Shown: in pieces, positions 58,202 through 64,000 of the stretch
How positions within the stretch are numbered: the stretch's first letter is position 1
How the letters are laid out: each line of letters opens with the position of its first letter
Assembly: GCF_900141985.1 (NCBI RefSeq)
Contig: NZ_FQZK01000008.1
Span: 62,001-126,000 of the forward strand
Direction: 5' to 3'
Source: Nocardiopsis flavescens
GTDB lineage: Bacteria; Actinomycetota; Actinomycetes; Streptosporangiales; Streptosporangiaceae
Length of the DNA stretch: 64,000 nt
Made by a program: the position numbers and the translations under genes
Notes under the pieces: generated by a model
What the model saw: the letters and a program-made list of their open reading frames with translations, nothing else
Databases searched by the model: none
Told to the model about the DNA's origin: nothing

Positions 58202-59763
58202 TGGAGCAGCTGACGCACCTGGTCGGCGGGTTCGGCGCCGTCCTGACCCCGATGAACCTCGTGTGGATCGTCGTCGGCGCCTTCCTGGGCACCGCGGTGG
58301 GCGTGATGCCCGGCCTGGGCTCGGCGATGGCCGTGGCGCTGCTGCTGCCGATGACCTTCACCCTCGACCCGCTGGCCGCCCTCATCCTGTTCAGCGGCGT
58401 GTACTTCGGCGGCCTGTTCGGCGACTCCACCGCGGGCATCCTGATGAACACCCCCGGCAACAGCACCGCCATCGCCACCACCTTCGAGGGCCACACCATG
58501 GCCCGCACCGGCCGGGCGCCCCAGGCGCTGGCCACCTCGGCGATCGGCGCCTTCGTCGGCGGGCTGCTGGCCACCGTGCTGGTGGTGTTCTTCGCCCCGG
58601 CCATGGCGGACCTGGCCACCGAGTTCGGGCCCGGCGAGTACTTCGCGCTGGCGCTGTTCGCCTTCGTGGCGATCTCCTCCATCGTCTCGGACTCGCCCCT
58701 CAAGGGCGTGGCCGCGCTGACCATCGGGCTCGGGCTCGCCCTGGTGGGGACCGACCAGTCCACGGGCACCGCGCGGTTCACCTTCGGGGTTCCGGCGCTG
58801 TTCGACGGCGTCAGCATCGTGGTGATCACCGTGGCCGTGCTGGCGGTGGGCGAGGTGCTGCACACCGCGGGGCGGGTCGGGCACCGCGGCGCGCACGAGA
58901 TCGTGCCCTCCGCCGGACGGCCCTGGCTGTCGGGCCGGGACCTGCGGGCCGCCCTGCCCGCCTGGCTGCGCGGCGCGGGCATCGGCATCCCCTTCGGGAT
59001 CATCCCGGCGGGCGGGGCCGAGGTGCCCACGTTCCTGGCCTACAGCGCCGAGCGCCAGCTGGACCGGCGCAGGCGCAGGCCGATGTTCGGGAAGGGCGCG
59101 ATCCAGGGCGTGGCGGCGCCCGAGGCCGCGGGCAACGCCACCGCCGGGAGCGCGATGGGCGCGCTGCTGTCCCTGGGACTGCCGACCTCCGCGACCGCCG
59201 CCGTGCTGCTGGCCGCGTTCCAGCAGTACGGCATGCAGCCGGGACCGCTGCTGTTCGAGCGCAACGGCGAGATCGTGTGGGCGCTGCTGGCCGGGCTGCT
59301 GCTGGCCACGGTCGCCCTGCTGATCATCAACCTGCCGTTCGCGCCGCTGTGGGCCAAGCTGCTCCTGCTCCCGCAGTCCTACCTGTACGCGGGGATCACG
59401 GTGTTCGCCTGCCTGGGCGTGTACGCGACCGGGGCGAGCCGGACCGACCTGGCGATCATGTGCGTGCTGGGCGCGCTGGCCTTCGCGATGCGCCGCACGG
59501 GGGTGCCGCTGGCCCCGGTGCTCATCGCGGTGATCCTGGGCCCGCTGGCGGAGTACTCGCTGCGCGACGCCATGGCCAACTCCGGCAACGACCCGCTCAC
59601 CCTGGTGGGCAGCCCCATCACCCTGTCCCTGTACGCGCTGCTGCTGCTCGGGATCGCCTGGGCGGTCCGCCAGCGGCTGCGGCCGACGGTCCCCGACCGC
59701 CCCGCCGGGGACGCGGAAGGGGTCGCGGGGGAGACCGACGCGTCCGGCCCCCGCGGGGCGTAG
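58201..59763 (+). CDS. tctA: Tripartite tricarboxylate transporter large membrane subunit (TctA)
   Basis: 520 residues with about 11-12 membrane helices. Conserved TctA blocks: LIVLFSG-type region, YFGGLFGDSTAGILMNTPGN, TFEGHTMARTGRAPQAL, GIPFGIIPAGGAEVPTFLAY and QGVAAPEAAGNATAGSAMGA. It is the transport subunit. ATG 58201 overlaps the tctB stop; a GTG at 58198 is an alternative. A strong bidirectional terminator follows. Confidence 0.95.
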   Translation: MEQLTHLVGGFGAVLTPMNLVWIVVGAFLGTAVGVMPGLGSAMAVALLLPMTFTLDPLAALILFSGVYFGGLFGDSTAGILMNTPGNSTAIATTFEGHTMARTGRAPQALATSAIGAFVGGLLATVLVVFFAPAMADLATEFGPGEYFALALFAFVAISSIVSDSPLKGVAALTIGLGLALVGTDQSTGTARFTFGVPALFDGVSIVVITVAVLAVGEVLHTAGRVGHRGAHEIVPSAGRPWLSGRDLRAALPAWLRGAGIGIPFGIIPAGGAEVPTFLAYSAERQLDRRRRRPMFGKGAIQGVAAPEAAGNATAGSAMGALLSLGLPTSATAAVLLAAFQQYGMQPGPLLFERNGEIVWALLAGLLLATVALLIINLPFAPLWAKLLLLPQSYLYAGITVFACLGVYATGASRTDLAIMCVLGALAFAMRRTGVPLAPVLIAVILGPLAEYSLRDAMANSGNDPLTLVGSPITLSLYALLLLGIAWAVRQRLRPTVPDRPAGDAEGVAGETDASGPRGA

Positions 59764-59778
59764 CCGCGCGGGACGGCG

Positions 59779-59811
59779 CGAGGGCCGCCCGGGGTTCCCG
59801 GGCGGCCCTCG
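59779..59811. terminator. Bidirectional terminator between tctA and acnA
   Basis: Perfect 15-bp arms (59779-59793 and 59797-59811) with a 3-base loop, between converging genes. Confidence 0.7.
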
Positions 59812-59844
59812 GCGTGTGCGGGGCCGGGAGCGGCCCCGGCGCGG

Positions 59845-62490
59845 TCAGGACGGGTGCAGGACCCGGTCCAGGATGTACGGCAGCAGGCCCCCGTGGCGGT
59901 GGTAGAGCCGCTCGCGCGAGGTGTCCAGGCGCACCCGCACGGAGAACTCCGCAACGGCCTCGCCCGTGGCCGCGTGCCGCGCGCTCACGCGCAGGCGCCC
60001 GGGGTACTCGGAGCGGCCTTGAGCCCCGGTGAACGTGTACTCCTCCTCCCCGGTCAGACCCAGGGAGCGCGCGCCCTGCCCGTCCTCGAACTGGAGCGGC
60101 AGCACGCCCATGCCGACCAGGTTGGAGCGGTGGATGCGCTCGAAGGACTCGGCCAGGACAGCGCGCACCCCCAGCAGGGCGGTGACCTTGGCGGCCCAGT
60201 CCCGGGAGGAGCCGGTGCCGTACTCCTTCCCGGCGATCACCACCAGCGGCTGCCCGCGCCGGCGGTGGCGCTCGGCGACGGCGTGCACGTCGTCCACGAC
60301 GCGCCCGGTGCCGTCCGGGCCGAGGTCGACGGCCCGGCCGCCGGGCAGGCCGGGGGTCGTCCGGTTCTCCAGCCGCGGGTTGGCGAACCCTCCCCGCAGC
60401 ATGACCTCCCAGTTGCCGCGGCGCGAGGCGAAGGTGTTGAAGTCCCGGACGGCCGTGCCCCGCTCCGCCAGGAACCGGCCGGCCGCGCCGTCGGCCGGAA
60501 TGCGCCCGGCGGGGCAGATGTGGTCGGTGGTGACCGAGTCGCCGAGCAGTTGCAGGACGCGGGCCCCGGTGATGTCGCTGAGCGGTGCGCCGGGGTCCCG
60601 CCCGCCGTCCGGGAACGGGGGGCGCTGGAGGTAGGTGGACTCGGGGTCCCAGGAGAACCGGGCGCCGCCGGGGGCGTCCAGGCCGCGCCAGTTGTCGTCC
60701 CCGTCGAAGAGGGTGCGGTAGGCCTCGGTGTACATCGACGGGTCGATGGAGGCCGCGGCCACCGCCTCCACCTCGGCCTCGGAGGGCCACAGGTCCGCGA
60801 GGGTCACGGGCCCACCGTCAGCGCCGGTGCCCAGCGGCTCCGCCGTGAGGTCGACGTCCACGGTCCCGGCCAGGGCGAACGCCACGACCAGGGGCGGCGA
60901 GGCGAGGAAGTTCAGGGAGACGTCGTTGTTGACGCGCCCGTCGAAGTTGCGGTTGCCGGAGGTCACCGAGGCCGCCACCAGGCCCTCGTCCACCCGCGCG
61001 GCCAGCTCGGGCACCAGGGAGCCGGAGTTGCCGATGCACGTCATGCAGCCGAAGCCGACCAGCCCGAACCCCAGGGCCTCCAGGTCGCGCATCAGCCCGG
61101 CCCGCTCCAGGTAGTCGGCCACGACGCGGGAGCCGGGGGCCAGGCTGGTCTTGACCCAGGTGCGGGGGCGCAGGCCGCGGCGCACCGCGTTGCGCGCCAG
61201 CAGCCCGGCGGCGATCATCACCGCGGGGTTGGAGGTGTTGGTGCAGGAGGTGACGGCGGCGATGGCGACCGCGCCGTCCCGGGGACCGTCCGCCGGCTCC
61301 CCGGCGTCCCCGGCGTCCCCGAGCCCGGACGCGGGGAGGGCGTCGCGCAGGGCGCGCCGGGTGCCGCCCAGGTCGAGCCGGTCCTGGGGGCGCCGGGGCC
61401 CGGCCAGGCTGGAGGTGACCTCGTCCAGGTCCACCGTGACGGTGCGGTCGAAGCGGGTGCGGCGGTCGGGGTCGTGCCAGAGCCCCTGCTCCTTGGCGTA
61501 GGCCTCGACCAGGCGCACCCGGTCCTCGGAGCGGCCGGTGAGGCGGAGGAAGTCCAGGGTGGTGCGGTCGACGGGGAAGACCGCGGCGGTGGAGCCGAAC
61601 TCGGGGCTCATGTTGGCCAGCGTGCAGCGGGTGGCGATGCCGGTGGCGCCCACTCCGGGCCCGGTGAACTCGACGATCGCGCCGACCACGCCCAGGCGCC
61701 GCATCCGCTCGGTGACGGTGAGGACGAGGTCGGTGGCGGTCACCCCCGGCCGCAGCTCCCCGACCAGCTCGACCCCGACCACGGGCGGGATGAGCAGGGA
61801 CACGGGCTGGCCCAGCACGGCGGCCTCGGCCTCGATCCCGCCCACGCCCCAGGCCAGCACCGACAGGCCGTTGACCATGGTGGTGTGGGAGTCGGTCCCG
61901 GCCACGGTGTCGGGGAGCGCCACCCCGTCGCGCACCTCGACCACCCGGGCCAGGTACTCGACGTTGATCTGGTGCATGATGCCCGCGCCGGGCGGCACCA
62001 CCTCCAGGGTGCTCAGGGCCCGCTGCCCCCACTTGAGGAAGCGGTAGCGCTCGCGGTTGCGCTCGTACTCGCGGCGGACGTTGAGCAGCGGGGCGTCGGG
62101 GCGGGCGAAGAAGTCGGTGGAGACCGAGTGGTCGACCGTCAGCTCGGCGGGGACCGCGCCGTCGACGGCGGCCGGGTCCCCGCCCCGTTCGGCGACGGCG
62201 TCGCGCAGGGCGGCCAGGTCCGTCAGGACGGGCACGCCGTTGGTGTCGTGCAGGAAGACCCGCGAGGGGTGGAAGGCGATCTCGTGGGTGCCCGTCCGGC
62301 CCTGGACGACCGCCCGGACGTCGTCGGCCGTGACGAGGTCGCCGTCCTCGTGGCGCAGCAGGTTCTCCACCATGACCTTGTGCGCGAAGGGCAGGTCCTC
62401 CGTTCCCGGCACGGCGCCGACGTGGAAGAAGTCCACCTCGTTCCCGGCGTACCCGAGCCTGCGTCTGCTGCGGTGTGAATCTAGGGACAT
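59845..62490 (-). CDS. acnA: Aconitate hydratase (AcnA type)
   Basis: 881 residues, the usual AcnA/IRP1 length. [4Fe-4S] ligands lie in AVTSCTNTSNPAVM and GFGCMTCIGNSGSL. Other landmarks are VAGTDSHTTMVNGLSVLAWG, TSGNRNFDGRVNNDVSLNFL, DSVTTDHICPAGRIP and GKEYGTGSSRDWAAKV in the swivelling domain. It interconverts citrate and isocitrate in the cytoplasm. ATG 62490 has an ideal GGAGG. It is divergent from a GntR/FCD regulator and lies next to a carboxylate transporter, so it may be an inducible second aconitase; whether another copy exists cannot be seen. Confidence 0.95.
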   Translation of the reverse strand: MSLDSHRSRRRLGYAGNEVDFFHVGAVPGTEDLPFAHKVMVENLLRHEDGDLVTADDVRAVVQGRTGTHEIAFHPSRVFLHDTNGVPVLTDLAALRDAVAERGGDPAAVDGAVPAELTVDHSVSTDFFARPDAPLLNVRREYERNRERYRFLKWGQRALSTLEVVPPGAGIMHQINVEYLARVVEVRDGVALPDTVAGTDSHTTMVNGLSVLAWGVGGIEAEAAVLGQPVSLLIPPVVGVELVGELRPGVTATDLVLTVTERMRRLGVVGAIVEFTGPGVGATGIATRCTLANMSPEFGSTAAVFPVDRTTLDFLRLTGRSEDRVRLVEAYAKEQGLWHDPDRRTRFDRTVTVDLDEVTSSLAGPRRPQDRLDLGGTRRALRDALPASGLGDAGDAGEPADGPRDGAVAIAAVTSCTNTSNPAVMIAAGLLARNAVRRGLRPRTWVKTSLAPGSRVVADYLERAGLMRDLEALGFGLVGFGCMTCIGNSGSLVPELAARVDEGLVAASVTSGNRNFDGRVNNDVSLNFLASPPLVVAFALAGTVDVDLTAEPLGTGADGGPVTLADLWPSEAEVEAVAAASIDPSMYTEAYRTLFDGDDNWRGLDAPGGARFSWDPESTYLQRPPFPDGGRDPGAPLSDITGARVLQLLGDSVTTDHICPAGRIPADGAAGRFLAERGTAVRDFNTFASRRGNWEVMLRGGFANPRLENRTTPGLPGGRAVDLGPDGTGRVVDDVHAVAERHRRRGQPLVVIAGKEYGTGSSRDWAAKVTALLGVRAVLAESFERIHRSNLVGMGVLPLQFEDGQGARSLGLTGEEEYTFTGAQGRSEYPGRLRVSARHAATGEAVAEFSVRVRLDTSRERLYHRHGGLLPYILDRVLHPS

Positions 62491-62502
62491 CTGACCTCCT
62501 AC

Positions 62503-62516
62503 TAGCCTATAGGCTA
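62503..62516. promoter_or_regulatory. 14-bp perfect palindrome between acnA and gntR
   Basis: TAGCCTATAGGCTA is a perfect palindrome, 12 bases upstream of the acnA start and 60 before gntR. A related element with the same AGCCTATA half lies upstream of usp-tctCBA (56129-56151). Probable operator. Confidence 0.6.
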
Positions 62517-62518
62517 CA

Positions 62519-62533
62519 CGATGTCAGACATCG
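62519..62533. promoter_or_regulatory. FadR-family-like operator CGATGTC-A-GACATCG
   Basis: Perfect 7-bp arms around a central base. The inner TGTCAGACA fits the T-G-T-C-N-G-A-C-A pattern that several FCD-type GntR regulators bind. It sits between the divergent acnA and gntR genes, two bases from the palindrome at 62503-62516. Confidence 0.55.
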
Positions 62534-62575
62534 GGCCCGGCCGGTAACCTGGTCCCGCGAAAGGGACGGGGACAC

Positions 62576-63256
62576 GTGACACCGAAACCGGTTTTCAGCA
62601 AGAGCGAGTACGCCTACGAGGAGATCAAGCGGCGCATCCTCACCGACGAACTGCCCCCCGGGGCACCGGTGAGCCAGGAGGGCATCGCCGCCGAACTGGG
62701 CGTCTCCACCACACCCGTGCGCGAGGCGCTCAAGCGCCTGGCCACCGAGGGGCTCATGGTGCTGGCCACCCACCGGGACGCCAGGGTCACCGACCTGACC
62801 TTCGCCGAGGCCCAGAGCCTGTACGAGGTCCGGCTCACCATCGACCCGCTGGCCGCCCGGTGGGCCGCCGACCGCCGCACCGAGGCGGACGTCGCGGCGC
62901 TGCGGGAGGCGGTCGGGGCCCTGCACCCGCTGACCGGCGCCGCGGGCATCGCGGCCCTCACCGCGCACCGGGAGTTCCACCGGGCGGTGTACCGGGCCTC
63001 GCACAACACGCCGCTGATCGAGATCCTCGACGGCCTGTGGGACAAGGCCGACCGGTACCGGCAGTTCACTCTCAAGTACCGCTCCGACTCCGAGGCGGAG
63101 GTCGAGCGCGTGCGCGGGGAGCACCAGGCGCTCGCGGACGCCGTGGCCGACGGCGACGGGGAGCGGGCCGAGGAGGTCATGCGCCTGCACATCTCCCAGA
63201 GCCTGGGACGGCGGGCCATGGAGGAGCTCCGGGCGCGGGAGACCGCCCGGGGCTGA
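62576..63256 (+). CDS. GntR-family regulator with FCD sensor domain
   Basis: 226 residues. The winged helix (YEEIKRRILTDELPPGAPVS; GIAAELGVSTTPVREALKRL) is followed by the all-helical FCD domain with metal-site-type residues in HREFHRAVYRASHNTPLIEI and GEHQALADAVADGDGERAEE through RLHI. FCD regulators usually bind carboxylates, fitting the neighbouring aconitase and tricarboxylate carrier. The GTG start has only a weak GGGGAC site. It likely controls acnA, itself and the usp-tctCBA operon. Confidence 0.92.
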   Translation: MTPKPVFSKSEYAYEEIKRRILTDELPPGAPVSQEGIAAELGVSTTPVREALKRLATEGLMVLATHRDARVTDLTFAEAQSLYEVRLTIDPLAARWAADRRTEADVAALREAVGALHPLTGAAGIAALTAHREFHRAVYRASHNTPLIEILDGLWDKADRYRQFTLKYRSDSEAEVERVRGEHQALADAVADGDGERAEEVMRLHISQSLGRRAMEELRARETARG

Positions 63257-63435
63257 GCCCGGGGCCGGCCGGGACGCCGGGGGTCCGGCGGACGGGGCCT
63301 GGCGAGCGGGAGCGCGGTCACGCCCCGCCGGCCGCCCGGGGACGCGGGGGAACGGCGGCGGGGCCCGCACGGAAACGTCCCCGGCCCTGCCGGGCCGGTC
63401 GCCGACGATCCGTTCCGGCACGGAGCGGGGCCGGG

Positions 63436-63825
63436 TCAGGCCGTTGCGCCGCCGCCGTGGCGAACGCCCCCGGGGTGGCCGGGCAGGAACGACACCACCA
63501 GGCGGATCGGCCCCACCAGGTGCGCGTTGAACGCGGCCAGCTCCTCCGCGGGCACCCACAGCTCCAGGATCGTGCGCCCGCCCGCCTGCCGCACCGGGTA
63601 GCGGGCGGCGAAGTCCGCGTCCACGCCGAAGCGCGTCACGTACCCCGCCCCCGACCGGGGCAGGTTCCAGTCCCGGGCGATGCGCACCGCGTAGTCCTCG
63701 TTGAGGACCGGGTAGAAGATCGGCTGGTCGGGCAGGCGCGGCGGCCACTCCCGCCAGCCCGAGCCGCGCACCAGGTCCAGCTCCTCCGGTCCCGTCGGAC
63801 GCCACAGCGTCATGACACCGGCCAC
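63436..63825 (-). CDS. Small ADP-ribosylation/crystallin J1-type protein
   Basis: 129 residues. The sequence MTLWRPTGPEELDLVRGSGW, PPRLPDQPIFYPVLNEDYAV, GYVTRFGVDADFAARYPV and ILELWVPAEELAAFNAHLVG matches a common short actinomycete protein that databases label ADP-ribosylation/crystallin J1. No activity is established; the label is from memory. GTG 63825 has AAGGGGG upstream; ATG 63813 (the Met of MTLWRP) is the alternative. Confidence 0.75.
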   Translation of the reverse strand: MAGVMTLWRPTGPEELDLVRGSGWREWPPRLPDQPIFYPVLNEDYAVRIARDWNLPRSGAGYVTRFGVDADFAARYPVRQAGGRTILELWVPAEELAAFNAHLVGPIRLVVSFLPGHPGGVRHGGGATA

Positions 63826-63897
63826 ACCGACCGCCCCCTTCGTCGCTTCCGCGCGGATCGGCGACCCCGCGCGGCCAGGAGCTTAGGGATTCCATGG

Positions 63898-63918
63898 CCG
63901 GGTCCGCACCCGGTTTTT
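63898..63918 (+). terminator. Isolated intrinsic terminator with T-tract
   Basis: CCGGGT-CCGC-ACCCGG followed by TTTTT is a textbook intrinsic terminator on the + strand. No + strand gene ends nearby (the last stops at 63256, with an opposite-strand gene between). It may end a short RNA, an antisense transcript, or be an attenuator for something beyond the window. Confidence 0.5.
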
Positions 63919-64000
63919 ACCACGGGGGGAGAAAATCCCCGGAGCCACGGGGAACACAGGAACTGTACAAAGCGTTCTCACAGGTGAAGCGCCCCGAACC

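Noticed and set aside
63920..64000. A c-di-AMP (ydaO-type) riboswitch at the window end
   Set aside because: GGGGAAC and GGTGAAGCG pieces are suggestive, but the element would be cut by the window edge and the core pairings could not be found.
1..64000. tRNA, rRNA, insertion sequences, integrase or attachment sites
   Set aside because: No tRNA cloverleaf or CCA-end motif, no transposase or recombinase motif, and no flanking direct repeats around the toxin-like island were recognised.

Overview
The window is very GC-rich, has strong third-position GC bias, many 1-4 bp gene overlaps and GC-only hairpins in place of U-tract terminators. With its gene content (Kdp potassium transport, PadR/DUF1048/Drr export cassette, XRE-cupin regulators, tripartite tricarboxylate transport, RidA, a type VII secretion style giant toxin) it points to a filamentous actinomycete, most likely Nocardiopsis or a close relative. 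The genus is an inference; no rRNA or tRNA gene is present to settle it.

Layout. 1-4.3 kb: TetR regulator, cupin protein, XRE-cupin regulator with an apparently leaderless start, and a decayed enzyme I-like PEP-binding protein. 4.5-30.3 kb: a toxin-like island. Two small genes (EspC/WXG100-like and YbaB-like) diverge from a single 23.3-kb gene for a 7,759-residue protein. That protein has a WXG100/CpnT-like N-terminus, proline-rich and acidic linkers, Ala-rich coiled coils, long beta-rich segments and ten ADP-ribosyltransferase-like modules. Modules 2-5 and 6-9 form a tandem duplication of one four-module block. Two tandem, mutually homologous small genes follow directly and are the best immunity candidates.

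30.7-39 kb: the Kdp system. kdpE lies downstream of kdpC; kdpF, kdpA, kdpB, kdpC and an extra 51-residue membrane peptide gene run leftwards; kdpD runs rightwards. Three helically phased TTAGC repeats sit between the two arms. 39-41 kb: divergent ROK regulator and HAD phosphatase sharing a palindrome. 41.9-44.3 kb: a frameshifted padR remnant, DUF1048 gene and Drr-type ABC exporter behind a 23-bp direct-repeat promoter. 44.3-50.6 kb: DUF418 membrane protein, an unrecognised helical protein, a GT2 glycosyltransferase, a short HTH protein, an NTF2-like protein and a glutaredoxin-like protein. 51-55.8 kb: a second ABC exporter, a GlxA-type AraC regulator divergent from ridA, and a DUF4303-like protein. 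56-63.3 kb: a carboxylate module of universal stress protein, TctCBA transporter, aconitase and GntR/FCD regulator, with an AGCCTATA-type inverted repeat found both upstream of usp-tctCBA and between acnA and gntR. The window ends with a small ADP-ribosylation/crystallin J1-type protein and an isolated T-tract terminator.

The most notable system is the giant ten-module ADP-ribosyltransferase protein with its candidate immunity pair. In it, modules with an intact R-S-[E/Q]xE signature alternate with modules that have lost it, and the lost residues are the same in both copies of the duplicated block.
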